Below are positions 28,495 to 37,893 of a DNA stretch of 64,000 nucleotides, piece by piece. Source of the stretch: Vaginimicrobium propionicum (GTDB lineage Bacteria; Actinomycetota; Actinomycetes; Propionibacteriales; Propionibacteriaceae); NCBI RefSeq assembly GCF_900155645.1, contig NZ_LT706985.1, positions 1,660,051-1,724,050 of the forward strand. The letters are read 5' to 3'. The stretch's first letter is position 1. Each line of letters starts with the position of its first letter. Position numbers and translations under genes: made by a program. The notes below the pieces were generated by a model, which was given only the letters and a program-made list of their open reading frames with translations, was not told the origin of the DNA and ran no database searches.

Positions 28495-31400
28495 TTATTT
28501 TCCGCTCTTAGCCGGATCAGCCGGTGTCTCACTTGGAAGCTTGTTAGCGTCGATGGTGGTGAATTTACGGGCGTCAGGGGCGAACATTTCTGGTGGACGA
28601 TTCGCTGCCGCCTCATATTCAGCGTAGCGGCGAGTCACCTGCTCTTGACCCAAGGCCATCAATCGGTCAGCCTCTTCAGGGTCAGAGGCGGCCAACATCT
28701 TAAAGCGCAGCTCCGACTTGCGATATTCGCTCAGCGGAATCCGTGGACGCATCGAATCAAGCAAGAACGGGTTCTTACCTTCCTCGCGCAGCACTGGATT
28801 AAACCGGATGAGTGGCCAGTATCCGCTAGCCACTGCCTTGTACTGCTGTTCCAATCCTTTACGTAGGTTGTAGCCGTGGGAAATGCAGTGAGCATATGCG
28901 ATAATCAGCGACGGGCCATCATAGGCTTCCGCCTCACGGAATGCTTTCAGGGTCTGCTCTGGATCAGCGCCCATCGCCACCCGCGCAACATAGACGTGAC
29001 CATAAGCAATAGCTTGAGAAGCCATATCTTTCTTATTGGTGGTCTTGCCGGCGGTAGCGAATTTAGCAACCGCACCCAACGGGGTGGACTTCGATGACTG
29101 GCCGCCGGTATTGGAGTAGACCTCAGTATCTAGCACCAAGATGTTGACATTACGTCCGCTGGCCAGCACGTGATCCACACCTGCTGAGCCAATGTCATAA
29201 GCCCAGCCGTCACCGCCAACTATCCAAACCGAACGACGTAACAAGTTGTCAGCTACTGAAAGCAAGTCTTTAGCTTTTCTGGCAGCAATATCGTCCAGGC
29301 TTTCCTCGGCCAGCAACAGGTTTAGTTTTTCAACCAAGGCTTGTTCACGACGGTACTGGCGACGTAAATCATGCATAGTCGCCTGAGGAGCGTTGAGTAA
29401 CTCGTCAACCAGATTGTCGTCGTCAATGTATTCCCGCATCTGCTCTAGTCGGGTGCGTGCCAGATTAGTATGCAGGTCAGCGGCTAACCGCATACCTAAA
29501 CCAAATTCGGCATTGTCCTCGAATAGTGAATTAGACCAGGCTGGTCCGCGTCCGTCATCACCCTTAGCCCATGGGGTAGTCGGGAGGTTGCCGCCATAGA
29601 TAGACGAGCAGCCGGTAGCGTTCGCAACCTGTAGTCGGTCACCGAAAAGCTGGGTTAGCAGTTTCAGATAAGGAGTTTCACCACAACCAGAACAAGCGCC
29701 GGAGAACTCGAATAGTGGGGGCAAGAACTGGGTGCCACGTACCGTACCGAAATTGACGCGCGAACGCCTTGGACGAGGCAATGTTTCGAAGAACTCCACA
29801 TTGGCTCGTTGCTCGTCGCGTTCCAAAACCGTTTCCAGGTTGATGGCTTTCTTATCTGGTTTGCCTATCGGATGGACGGGGCAAGCCTCAACGCACAACC
29901 CGCAGCCCGTGCAGTCTTCAGCAAAAACCTGTAGGGTGTAGCGCGAATCAGGCAGACCCGCAGCATTCAACGGAATTGACTCAAATGACTGTGGGGCGCC
30001 CTCTAATAGTTGCGGCTCGTAATACTTAGCGCGCAACACGGCGTGCGGGCAGACGAAAGAGCAGTTGCCGCACTGAATGCAGGCATCTTTATCCCACACC
30101 GCGATGATGTCGGAGACATTACGTTTTTCATATTGGGTAGTGCCAGACGGGTAGGTGCCATCAACCGGCAGCATCGAGACCGGTAGGCCATCGCCCTCGT
30201 CTACTAGCATCTTTGCGGTAACTGTCTTGACGAAATCAGGAGCTGAATCCGGCACCGGCTTCAAGTAGCCCTTGGTGCCGGTGGCCGTGGCTGGCACCTC
30301 AATCTTGTGTAGGTGCTCAACCGCTTTATCCACCGCAGCGTGGTTCATATCCACAATCTTCTGCGACTTCTTAAGGTAAGTCTTAGTGATCGATTCCTTA
30401 ATTTTCTTAATCGCCACATCTGGCTCTAGCACTCCCGAGATGGCGAAGTAGCAGGTTTGCAGCACCGTATTAGTGCGCCCACCAAGACCGACCGAACGAG
30501 CCACCTCATTGGCGTTGATGGCGTATAGCTCAATCCCTAAGTCGATAATCTTTTGCTGCATTGGTGCTGGCAAATGATCCCAAACCTGGTTGGTGTTGAA
30601 AGGTGAATTCAGTAGCAGGATGGTGCCAGGGCGGGCGAACTGCAACACATCGATGCGCTCCAAAATCGACCAATGGTGGCAGCCAATAAACCCAGCCTGG
30701 TTAACCAAATAAGGTGCTTTGATTGGGTTTGGCCCGAAACGCAGGTGGCTGGTGGTACGCGAACCAGATTTCTTAGAGTCATAGACGAAATAGCCCTGAG
30801 CGTAAGTGCCCGGCTCGGAGCCAAGAATCTTGATGGTGTTCTTGTTTGCGCCTACAGTGCCGTCTGAACCCATACCGTAGAAAACAGCGCGTTTGGTTTC
30901 CGTATCCTCCAGATCTACCGACGGGTCATAATCGAGTGAGAGCATGGTTACGTCATCGTTTATACCGACAGTAAACCGCGGACGCGGATTTTCTTTCGCC
31001 AATTCGTCGAAAATGCCCACCGCCATTGCGGGCGTGAAATCCTTCGATGACAAGCCGTAACGACCGCCGATAACTCTAGGCATCTGCTTACGTTTGCCGG
31101 TCGTTACACCTTCAGAAAGAGCGGCTACGACGTCTAGGAATAGCGGCTCGCCGTTCGAGCCGGGTTCCTTCGTCCGATCCAGGACGGCGATCTTGCGTAC
31201 GGTTTCCGGAATTGCGGCTAGCAACTGTTCAGCAGGGAACGGCCTAAACAGTCTGATGATCACTAAGCCAGTCTTTCGGCCATTAGCGTTTAGCCTGGTG
31301 ACAGCCTGCTGGACGACCTCGTTGCCAGAGCCCATCGCTACCACAACCTCTTCGGCTTGGGGATCACCGAAATAATCCACCACGTGATATTGACGGCCAG

Positions 31401-32229
31401 TGTATTTAGCGAATTCGTCCATCATTTCTTGGACGATTCCCGGAACCGCTAGGTAATACTTGTTGGAGGCTTCGCGTCCTTGGAAATAAACGTCTCCATT
31501 TTGGGCGGTACCACGAATGAATGGGTGTGCGGGGCTGAGTGCGCGCCCACGATGAGCCTGAATCAGCTCGTCAGGAATCATCTTCGCCAAAATCTCGTCC
31601 GAGATTTTTTCGCAAGTATTCAATTCGTGAGAGGTGCGGAACCCATCAAAGAAATGGACGAACGGCACCCTGGACCGCATTGCTGAAGCCTGAGAAATCA
31701 AGGCATTATCGTGACATTCCTGAATGGAATTAGAGGCCAGCATAGCCCAGCCTGTTTGCCTGACCGCCATTACATCCTGGTGGTCACCGAAAATAGACAA
31801 CCCTTGTGCGGCCAGCGATCTGGCGGCCACATGCATGACTGTTGACGTCAACTCGCCCGCAATCTTGTACATGTTGGGGATCATCAACAGCAGGCCTTGG
31901 GAAGCTGTGAAAGTGGTAGCTAAAGCGCCAGATTGCAAGGCGCCGTGGTAGGCGCCGGCAGCGCCACCCTCAGACTGCATTTCAATCACCGAAGGCACTT
32001 GACCCCAAATGTTGACTCGACGATGAGCCGACCATTCATCAGCCAATTCCGCCATTGGTGATGACGGGGTAATCGGGTAGATGGAGCACAACTCGTTGAT
32101 GCGGAAAGCGACATCTGCAGTGGCGGTATTGCCGTCCATAATCACCCGGCTGGCCGCCTCGGTTGCAGCTTCCGGCTGGCCGGTATCAGGGTTTTCTTGA
32201 CCGAGGGAATTCTTAACGGTTTCGCTCAT
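28495..32229 (-). CDS. nifJ: Pyruvate:ferredoxin (flavodoxin) oxidoreductase
   Basis: Oxidises pyruvate and CoA to acetyl-CoA and CO2, passing electrons to ferredoxin or flavodoxin; oxygen-sensitive and typical of anaerobes. The single 1244-residue chain carries the pyruvate-binding domain (YPITPSSPMAELADEW), the CoA-binding gamma domain, two [4Fe-4S] sets (CIQCGNCSFVCPH and CTGCGLCVEACPVHPIG), the proximal cluster CSGCGETPYLKLL and the thiamine diphosphate region GGDGWAYDIGSAGVDH with NTGGQSSKSTP. It lies 2 bases after the stop of the upstream oxidoreductase and is followed 11 bases later by the flavoprotein gene. Confidence 0.96.
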   Translation of the reverse strand: MSETVKNSLGQENPDTGQPEAATEAASRVIMDGNTATADVAFRINELCSIYPITPSSPMAELADEWSAHRRVNIWGQVPSVIEMQSEGGAAGAYHGALQSGALATTFTASQGLLLMIPNMYKIAGELTSTVMHVAARSLAAQGLSIFGDHQDVMAVRQTGWAMLASNSIQECHDNALISQASAMRSRVPFVHFFDGFRTSHELNTCEKISDEILAKMIPDELIQAHRGRALSPAHPFIRGTAQNGDVYFQGREASNKYYLAVPGIVQEMMDEFAKYTGRQYHVVDYFGDPQAEEVVVAMGSGNEVVQQAVTRLNANGRKTGLVIIRLFRPFPAEQLLAAIPETVRKIAVLDRTKEPGSNGEPLFLDVVAALSEGVTTGKRKQMPRVIGGRYGLSSKDFTPAMAVGIFDELAKENPRPRFTVGINDDVTMLSLDYDPSVDLEDTETKRAVFYGMGSDGTVGANKNTIKILGSEPGTYAQGYFVYDSKKSGSRTTSHLRFGPNPIKAPYLVNQAGFIGCHHWSILERIDVLQFARPGTILLLNSPFNTNQVWDHLPAPMQQKIIDLGIELYAINANEVARSVGLGGRTNTVLQTCYFAISGVLEPDVAIKKIKESITKTYLKKSQKIVDMNHAAVDKAVEHLHKIEVPATATGTKGYLKPVPDSAPDFVKTVTAKMLVDEGDGLPVSMLPVDGTYPSGTTQYEKRNVSDIIAVWDKDACIQCGNCSFVCPHAVLRAKYYEPQLLEGAPQSFESIPLNAAGLPDSRYTLQVFAEDCTGCGLCVEACPVHPIGKPDKKAINLETVLERDEQRANVEFFETLPRPRRSRVNFGTVRGTQFLPPLFEFSGACSGCGETPYLKLLTQLFGDRLQVANATGCSSIYGGNLPTTPWAKGDDGRGPAWSNSLFEDNAEFGLGMRLAADLHTNLARTRLEQMREYIDDDNLVDELLNAPQATMHDLRRQYRREQALVEKLNLLLAEESLDDIAARKAKDLLSVADNLLRRSVWIVGGDGWAYDIGSAGVDHVLASGRNVNILVLDTEVYSNTGGQSSKSTPLGAVAKFATAGKTTNKKDMASQAIAYGHVYVARVAMGADPEQTLKAFREAEAYDGPSLIIAYAHCISHGYNLRKGLEQQYKAVASGYWPLIRFNPVLREEGKNPFLLDSMRPRIPLSEYRKSELRFKMLAASDPEEADRLMALGQEQVTRRYAEYEAAANRPPEMFAPDARKFTTIDANKLPSETPADPAKSGK

Positions 32230-32231
32230 TG

Positions 32232-33857
32232 TCAGTTCTCCGGAATCATCTCAATCGCGTGTACCGGGCACTGCTCGTAGCAGGTCGCGCACCCGGTGCA
32301 TTTGGTGTAGTCAAAGCGGTATCTGTGGCCTTTGCCAAGTTTAATAATGGCGTCTTCAGGGCAAGAGCCTAAGCAACCGTCACATTCGAAGCAGTTGCCG
32401 CACGATAGGCATCGACGGGCTTCGAAATGTGCCTGATCTGGGTCGAGGCCGCTAACGATCTCGCCGAAGCCAGTTCTTTCGTTGATGCTTAATTCTGGCT
32501 GGATCGAACGTGGATGATCACCCATGTACCACAGGTGAAGGTCGTCGAAATCTACCACTGGGTGCTTGATTTTCTGTTCGGCTTCTTTGTCTTTCAGCCA
32601 GCAATCAATCATGCGGGCGGCCTTCTTGCCGTGGCCAGTGCCAACAGTTACCGTCCGCTCGGACGGGACGGCGTCACCACCGGCGAAAATGCCAGGTACC
32701 GCCGACATTAAGGTGCGCGGGTTGACTTTCAGTACGTCATTGACGAACTCAAGACCTTCAATCTTGTGTAGGAAGCCAGTGTCAGCAACCTGCCCGACTG
32801 CCATAATCACAGTGTCAGCAGGAAGTTTCTCGAACTTCCCAGTGCCTCGCGGAGAGCCATTTTCGTCCAATTCCATGATCTCAACCATCAAATCGTCCTC
32901 GACGGCATTGATGGTGCGCAGCCAGTGAACCTTAACGCCCTCACGCTCGGCTTCTTCGAGCTCTTCCAGGTGAGCTGGCATCTGGTCTTGGGTGCGTCGA
33001 TAAATAATGATTGCCTCTTCGGCGCCCATCCGTCGTGCGGTACGGGCGGCGTCCATTGCCGTGTTGCCGCCACCGTAAACCGCGACTCGGCGGCCAATCT
33101 TTGGTTTGTCGCCGGAGGCAACATCGCGTAAGAAGTCGACGGCGTCAACCATCTTTTCGGCGTCCATGCTGGGGATTTCCACTCGACGAGATAGATGTGC
33201 GCCGATAGCGATAAAGACAGCATCAAATTTGCCGGCATGCTGCTCTGCTTGAAGGTCGGTGACTGGGTGGTTTAGGTGGATTTTCACGCCCAATTCCTCA
33301 ACGCGGGCAATCTCAGCGTCCACCACGTCTCTAGGTAGCCGATATTCTGGGATGCCGTAACGCATCATTCCGCCGGCTTTCTCGCCTGCGTCATAAATCT
33401 CGACTTCGTGGCCTAGCCTGGCCAGATGGTAGGCGGCTGACAAGCCAGAAGGCCCGGCGCCAATAACCAAAACCCGCTTGCCAGTGTGCTTTGCTGGCGG
33501 TTGGAACTTCCAGCCGCGTTCTATCGCCAAGTCACCCAGATAGCGTTCTACAGAGTGAATCGAGACGGCAGAGTCTAAATCTTTGCGGTTGCAGGCTACC
33601 TCGCAAGGGTGGTAGCAGACGCGGCCATGAATAGCGGGGAAGGGATTATCGCGCACTAGCTGACGCCAAGCTGCCTCTTCCTTACCCTCTTTTATTAGTC
33701 GTAACCACTCTTGGATATTCTCGCCGGCCGGGCAAGCGTTATTGCAAGGTGGCAAAAGATCAACGTAGATGGGGATGTGGGTGCGGACGGGTCCGATGCG
33801 TGCAGACCCTGTCGCTAAATCTGGTACAGAAGTAATATCTGTGCGTTCGACAGTCAT
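32232..33857 (-). CDS. FAD/NAD(P)-binding iron-sulfur oxidoreductase (GltD/PreT/NfnB-like)
   Basis: Soluble flavoprotein of 541 residues. Order of parts: an N-terminal GltD-type cluster domain (CNNACPAGENIQEWL ... CYHPCEVACNRKDL), a first nucleotide fold VLVIGAGPSGLSAAYHLARL for FAD, a second one RVAVYGGGNTAMDAARTA for NAD(P)H, GIFAGGDAV, and a C-terminal segment with three cysteine runs (CLSCGNCFECDGCLGSCPEDA and CTGCATCYEQCPVHAIEM). The last two can bind two [4Fe-4S] clusters. It is first in the operon with PFOR, so a role as ferredoxin:NAD(P) oxidoreductase is inferred. No glutamate synthase large subunit is adjacent. Confidence 0.85.
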   Translation of the reverse strand: MTVERTDITSVPDLATGSARIGPVRTHIPIYVDLLPPCNNACPAGENIQEWLRLIKEGKEEAAWRQLVRDNPFPAIHGRVCYHPCEVACNRKDLDSAVSIHSVERYLGDLAIERGWKFQPPAKHTGKRVLVIGAGPSGLSAAYHLARLGHEVEIYDAGEKAGGMMRYGIPEYRLPRDVVDAEIARVEELGVKIHLNHPVTDLQAEQHAGKFDAVFIAIGAHLSRRVEIPSMDAEKMVDAVDFLRDVASGDKPKIGRRVAVYGGGNTAMDAARTARRMGAEEAIIIYRRTQDQMPAHLEELEEAEREGVKVHWLRTINAVEDDLMVEIMELDENGSPRGTGKFEKLPADTVIMAVGQVADTGFLHKIEGLEFVNDVLKVNPRTLMSAVPGIFAGGDAVPSERTVTVGTGHGKKAARMIDCWLKDKEAEQKIKHPVVDFDDLHLWYMGDHPRSIQPELSINERTGFGEIVSGLDPDQAHFEARRCLSCGNCFECDGCLGSCPEDAIIKLGKGHRYRFDYTKCTGCATCYEQCPVHAIEMIPEN

Positions 33858-33955
33858 TTTCGCTCCGCTCGACTAAACCTTTAGGCACTGCGCTGACTAC
33901 AACCCTAGTGCTATAAAACATTGTTGCCACTGCATCGGCAGACCTACACAAAAAC

Positions 33956-33974
33956 TTACTTTAGGCTTACCTTA
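33956..33974 (-). promoter_or_regulatory. DtxR/IdeR-like iron box upstream of the Fe-S redox operon
   Basis: Read on the minus strand, TAAGGTAAGCCTAAAGTAA matches the 19-base DtxR/IdeR consensus TWAGGTTAGSCTAACCTWA at most positions by eye, with the inner AGGT-AGCCTAA core kept. It is about 100 bases upstream of the oxidoreductase start, where it could repress the iron-rich operon when iron is sufficient or scarce. Confidence 0.65.
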
Positions 33975-34029
33975 GTAGTTTTTGGGGAAGTTGGTTAATT
34001 TCTTAGGTGGATAGTTGGGCTGACAAATA

Positions 34030-34072
34030 AACCGCTCGGCCTAACCAAAACACTTGGTTAGGCCGAGCGGTT
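34030..34072. terminator. Long perfect hairpin downstream of the quinone oxidoreductase gene
   Basis: An 18-base perfect stem (AACCGCTCGGCCTAACCA at 34030-34047 and its complement at 34055-34072) with a 7-base loop follows the stop of the minus-strand oxidoreductase and is bordered by A and T runs. Confidence 0.85.
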
Positions 34073-34085
34073 CAATGTTGAGTGA

Positions 34086-35054
34086 TTAGATAGTGAGAAT
34101 GATTTTCCCTCGTGAGTTGCCGGAATCGAGTAGCTCGTGGGCTTTTTCAGCTTCAGTCATCGGGAAGATCGTGATGTCTGGTAGAGAAATGACACCGTCT
34201 TCATAGAGTGGCCAGATTTTCGTTTTAACTGCCTGGGTGATAGCGGCTTTTTGTGCTAACGGCCGCATTCTTAGGCTGGTAGCGGTGATAGTGGCTCTCT
34301 TGTTTAAGAGCTTTCCGATATTTAATTCGCCTTTGACACCCTTTTGCATGCCGATAATCACCATGCGGCCATCATCAGCCAATGCGGAAATGTTTTGATC
34401 TAGATATTTGGCTCCAATGATGTCCAAGATGACATCTACGCCTTTGCCGTTCGTCTCTTTCATGACCGCCGCTAGCCAGTCACTCGTGTAGTCGATTGCT
34501 GCATCAGCGCCGCGTTCTAGGCAATATTCCAATTTGGAGGCAGAAGCCGTAGTCAGCACCGTGCATCCTAATGATTTAGCGTACGGGATGGCTAGTGAGC
34601 CGATGCCGCCAGCGCCGCCATGCACTAAGAAGGTTTCGCCTTCGCTTAGCTTGACGCGTTCCAGATTACTGAGCACTGTCGCTGCCACTTCGATTAACGC
34701 TGCCGATTCCACTAGCTCCACATTGTCTGGCGGTGAAATTATTTGGCCGGCCGGGACAGTGAAGAACTCGGCGTAGGCGCCGCCAGCCAGCAAGGCCACT
34801 ACCGGATCGCCGGGCAGCCAACCGTCAACGTCAGGGCCGACTTTCTCAATAATTCCGGACGCCTCCAGCCCGATTATCTCTGTTATTCCAGGTGGGGGCG
34901 GATAGTAGCCGCGCCGCTGCAGCGAATCAGCGCGATTGACGCCTGCCGCAACAGTACGTACCAGCACTTCTCCTGGGCCAGGTTCAGGGGTTGGTACCTC
35001 GGTCCATTTTAAGGTTTCTGGCCCGCCGGGCTCGGTTTGAGTGATAGCAAACAT
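34086..35054 (-). CDS. NAD(P)H:quinone oxidoreductase, zeta-crystallin type (MDR family)
   Basis: Zinc-free medium-chain dehydrogenase that reduces quinones or enones with NADPH; cytoplasmic. The 322 residues include the family motif NRADSLQRRGYYPPPPG, GHGAGGIG-type binding loop VHGGAGGIGSLAIPYAKSLG, and the C-terminal FPMTEAEKAHELLDSGNSRGKIIL. No structural zinc cysteines are seen, as in the QOR subfamily. It is monocistronic and ends at a strong terminator. Substrate range cannot be read from the sequence. Confidence 0.88.
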   Translation of the reverse strand: MFAITQTEPGGPETLKWTEVPTPEPGPGEVLVRTVAAGVNRADSLQRRGYYPPPPGITEIIGLEASGIIEKVGPDVDGWLPGDPVVALLAGGAYAEFFTVPAGQIISPPDNVELVESAALIEVAATVLSNLERVKLSEGETFLVHGGAGGIGSLAIPYAKSLGCTVLTTASASKLEYCLERGADAAIDYTSDWLAAVMKETNGKGVDVILDIIGAKYLDQNISALADDGRMVIIGMQKGVKGELNIGKLLNKRATITATSLRMRPLAQKAAITQAVKTKIWPLYEDGVISLPDITIFPMTEAEKAHELLDSGNSRGKIILTI

Positions 35055-35130
35055 AGTTAATAGGGTGCCATTAAGAGGTCTAAGATTCTTCCGGTACCAT
35101 GAAATATGCTTCCTTTATAAAGGAAAGTTT

Positions 35131-35213
35131 GGCGAGATCGCATAGTGGACGAGTGCAGCCGCCTTGAAAGCGGCCGAGCGAAAGCTCCGTGGGTTCGAAT
35201 CCCACTCTCGCCG
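35131..35213 (+). tRNA. tRNA-Ser, anticodon UGA
   Basis: The acceptor stem GGCGAGA pairs with TCTCGCC, the anticodon stem GCCGC/GCGGC encloses loop CTTGAAA with anticodon TGA, a long variable arm GAGC-GAAA-GCTC is present, and the T loop GTTCGAATC is normal. The long variable arm identifies serine. A complete 3' CCA is not encoded. Confidence 0.92.
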
Positions 35214-35232
35214 CCGTCTGAAAGGGGACGAC

Positions 35233-35661
35233 ATGCCTGAACAGTCTGGTCAAACTAGGTACGTGTTCGCCCAACGCTTGCCGATCTGGACGTTTGTGGT
35301 CGTCGGTTTGCTGGTGTTAGGCGGAGTTGCTTCACTTATCTTTGGTAAAGCTACCGTCTGGACAGTGCTTGGTGTGGTGCTAATCGTCTTGGGTGTAGTG
35401 GTCGTGGTGTTGCTGGTGATGGCTTTGCGTGCCACTCGGCTAGAAGTGCGGTTGGATTCGTCCGGATACACGGTAATAAATGGCTCAGCAACTACTTCTG
35501 GAAAATGGTCTGAGGTGAGCGAAGTGTCCGCCACTCCAGATGGGACGCGCGTCGTAATCCGCTCTGGGAAGATAAAGCGCACCTATATTTCTGCCCCACG
35601 CGGCCAATGGAAGAGTCTAATGGATGAGCTAGTTGCCGACCTGCGCGCCCGGTTAGCCTGA
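35233..35661 (+). CDS. Small two-helix membrane protein with cytoplasmic domain (142 aa)
   Basis: Unrecognised membrane protein. Two hydrophobic segments (IWTFVVVGLLVLGGVASLIF at about 18-37 and VWTVLGVVLIVLGVVVVVLL at about 42-61) are followed by a 75-residue soluble domain with beta-strand character (ATRLEVRLDSSGYTVI, VVIRSGKIKRTYI), resembling small PH-like bacterial domains. The ATG at 35233 has AGGGG upstream. It starts 20 bases after tRNA-Ser and is convergent with the LytR_C gene. Confidence 0.75.
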   Translation: MPEQSGQTRYVFAQRLPIWTFVVVGLLVLGGVASLIFGKATVWTVLGVVLIVLGVVVVVLLVMALRATRLEVRLDSSGYTVINGSATTSGKWSEVSEVSATPDGTRVVIRSGKIKRTYISAPRGQWKSLMDELVADLRARLA

Positions 35662-35713
35662 TTTCATGCTCAGGCTAGGGCTTTGGTCTGCAGTAAATTC
35701 GGAAAGCACCAAG

Positions 35714-36328
35714 CTATCCGATTAGGTAAACCTCAATATCTGTGTCGCCCATGATGTAGCCATCTTCGGCGTTCTGAACGTTATAGATGCCAGTGACTCG
35801 TGAAACTTCTTGGGCAGCCGCTTCAAACTCTTTGCCTCGGTAAAGAATTATGGAGCTGGTCAAACCATTTGGTGTCGAATTCTCGGCAACTGGATTCGGG
35901 AAACCGGCGTTGGCAAGGCTTTGGGCAACCTGGCCTGCCCAGCCGTTGCGGGTAGAGGCATTCAGCACCCAAACTCTGGTGTTAGCTTTATCGACGCTAC
36001 TAATATCCGCCCCTGATCCTTCAGTTGAGCTGGGCTCATCGGTTTGTTGAGGTTTAGTAGTGAGTGTCGCCGGGCCAGCACTGGGGGTTTCAATGGTTGG
36101 TGTAGGGGTTGGACTTGGGGTGAAAGTAATAGAGGGGGTTACGTGGGGTGTCGTCCCGGTGCTCTTCATCACTAAGAACGCTATCCCCGCCAAACCCGAT
36201 CCGAGGACAGCCGAAATAAGCACTGCGATCAGTGTGCGCCAGCCTTGGGACGGGCGAAGTTCAGCCCGAGCTGGCGCAACAGAGTCAGTTTCGATGGTTT
36301 CTTCGGGCAAATATCCTCTTTTGCTCAT
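35714..36328 (-). CDS. LytR C-terminal domain membrane protein
   Basis: Single-pass membrane protein of 204 residues: cytoplasmic N-terminus, transmembrane segment at about 30-55 (TLIAVLISAVLGSGLAGIAF), a Pro/Thr/Ser-rich linker and a C-terminal LytR_C domain with the motif VWVLNASTRNGWAGQVAQSL and GF/NP. Such proteins often accompany LCP ligases that attach glycopolymers to peptidoglycan; an LCP gene lies divergent 233 bases away. The linker contains many threonines and prolines, as in cell-wall spanning regions. Confidence 0.82.
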   Translation of the reverse strand: MSKRGYLPEETIETDSVAPARAELRPSQGWRTLIAVLISAVLGSGLAGIAFLVMKSTGTTPHVTPSITFTPSPTPTPTIETPSAGPATLTTKPQQTDEPSSTEGSGADISSVDKANTRVWVLNASTRNGWAGQVAQSLANAGFPNPVAENSTPNGLTSSIILYRGKEFEAAAQEVSRVTGIYNVQNAEDGYIMGDTDIEVYLIG

Positions 36329-36561
36329 GTGCTAAGAGTAGCTGTAAGCCAAAGTTGCAGCATGCCCTACCACGCCGAGAAGTGCCTCATCTAAGGCCAT
36401 GTCGCAGTATTGTTGCTTTTTTTGCGTCCAAAAGTTCGGCTGATTTGCTAGGCGGTGTGCACGTTTGAAGGTTTTGTCTACCGGTTTTCGTGTTGACAAC
36501 TACCGCCAAGAATGCCTCAGATGTTTTACATTGCAGTTTTCTGCTAGATAGAATTGCGCCC

Positions 36562-37872
36562 ATGGATTCGCGCATTAAGGGTGTAGAGGGAAGAAATCTC
36601 CACGCCAAAGGTTCTTCTCGCAATGCCAGGGTGCGTCGAATAATACTCAGCGTGCTGGCTTTTGTGGTCTCTTTCGTGGTTACCGCCGCCGCCTTAATTT
36701 ATTTTGATTTGGCTGGACACGTGAACAACCTAGGTTCTCCGACCTTGCCTAGCCGCTCATCTGAGCCGTCTGATTCTTTTGACGGTCGAGCGCTCAATAT
36801 TTTGATAATTGGTTCTGATACTCGAGTGGGGGAAGGCAACCAAGTCTTAACTGGTGACGAAGACTCTGCCAGATCTGACACGACGATGGTCATGCATATT
36901 TCCCAAGACCGCAGCCAAGTAAATGTTGTGTCTATTCCGCGCGATCTGATTGTCAACATTCCCGCTTGTGAGAGGCAGGATGGCAGCTTTTCTGAGCCTC
37001 AGCAAGCCCAATTTAACTGGGCGTTTTCAATCGGTGGTCAGGACGGCAATCTAGCTTCCGCAGTTTTCTGCACGTGGAAAACTGTGGAGCAACTTTCTGG
37101 AATACACATTGACGAGTCAATAGTGGTGGACTTTAACGGTTTCGCCTCGATGATTGATGCTCTCGGTGGAATAAATGTTTACGTCCCTAATGCCGTTCAA
37201 GACGAGGTGAACTCCGGTTTGGTGCTGGATCCAGGTTGTCACCATTTTGACGGTGCACAGGCGTTGGCTTATGCACGGGTGCGCCACGGTGTTGAAGGCT
37301 CGGATGGTTCGGATCTGCAACGAATCGAGCGCCAGCAGTCGGTGATGAGCATTATGATGCGCACAGCTATGCGAAAGAATCTGCTCACTTCGATGAACCA
37401 GCTCTACAGTTTCGTGGGTAACGGCCTGGCTAATCTGACAATGTCTGAGGGTTTATCCTCAGTGCCTAGGTTAGTTGGGTTGGGTTGGTCACTGCAGTCG
37501 CTACAGCCGGAGAATCTGCGCTTTGTTAACTTGCCTGTTTATCCGTCACCCTATGACACGAACCGCGTCATGCTTTATGAAGATGAGGCGCAACCTATTT
37601 GGGCGTCATTTATGTCCGATACTGCCTTACCAGCGGGCACTCAAGTACGTGACGGTAGCGGCAAAATTTACGTTATCTCCGTTGAAGAGATTAGCCCCGA
37701 AGTTCCAGCTGCTCAGCCTGAGGGTGAAGCTAGTGCCGGGGCTGGGGAGAAATCTGCGCCTGAGGGCGAAGCTATCGAGCAGGTTCCCGCCGAAGCTGAG
37801 AATGACCCCTATGCCCCGCTTACAGATGAACAGTTGGCTCAATTGCAGCGGGAATGCGAGATTAACGGCTAA
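36562..37872 (+). CDS. LytR-CpsA-Psr (LCP) family cell-envelope glycopolymer ligase
   Basis: Transfers lipid-linked glycopolymers to cell-wall peptidoglycan or related acceptors; anchored in the membrane with the catalytic domain outside. The 436 residues have an N-terminal transmembrane helix (about 32-52), then LCP motifs: LIIGSDTR, DTTMVMHI, SIPRDLIVNIP, GGINVYVP and FDGAQALAYARVRHG with the conserved arginines. The tail of about 70 residues is acidic and low-complexity, ending PLTDEQLAQLQ. The ATG at 36562 is preferred; GTG at 36490 is an upstream in-frame alternative without better support. Divergent from the LytR_C gene. Confidence 0.9.
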   Translation: MDSRIKGVEGRNLHAKGSSRNARVRRIILSVLAFVVSFVVTAAALIYFDLAGHVNNLGSPTLPSRSSEPSDSFDGRALNILIIGSDTRVGEGNQVLTGDEDSARSDTTMVMHISQDRSQVNVVSIPRDLIVNIPACERQDGSFSEPQQAQFNWAFSIGGQDGNLASAVFCTWKTVEQLSGIHIDESIVVDFNGFASMIDALGGINVYVPNAVQDEVNSGLVLDPGCHHFDGAQALAYARVRHGVEGSDGSDLQRIERQQSVMSIMMRTAMRKNLLTSMNQLYSFVGNGLANLTMSEGLSSVPRLVGLGWSLQSLQPENLRFVNLPVYPSPYDTNRVMLYEDEAQPIWASFMSDTALPAGTQVRDGSGKIYVISVEEISPEVPAAQPEGEASAGAGEKSAPEGEAIEQVPAEAENDPYAPLTDEQLAQLQRECEING

Positions 37873-37893
37873 AACGTCTCGGCTCTTTAAGTA

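Noticed and set aside
32232-33857. Naming the FAD oxidoreductase as glutamate synthase small subunit (gltD)
   Set aside because: There is no large subunit gene, it has extra C-terminal ferredoxin clusters, and it is in an operon with PFOR.
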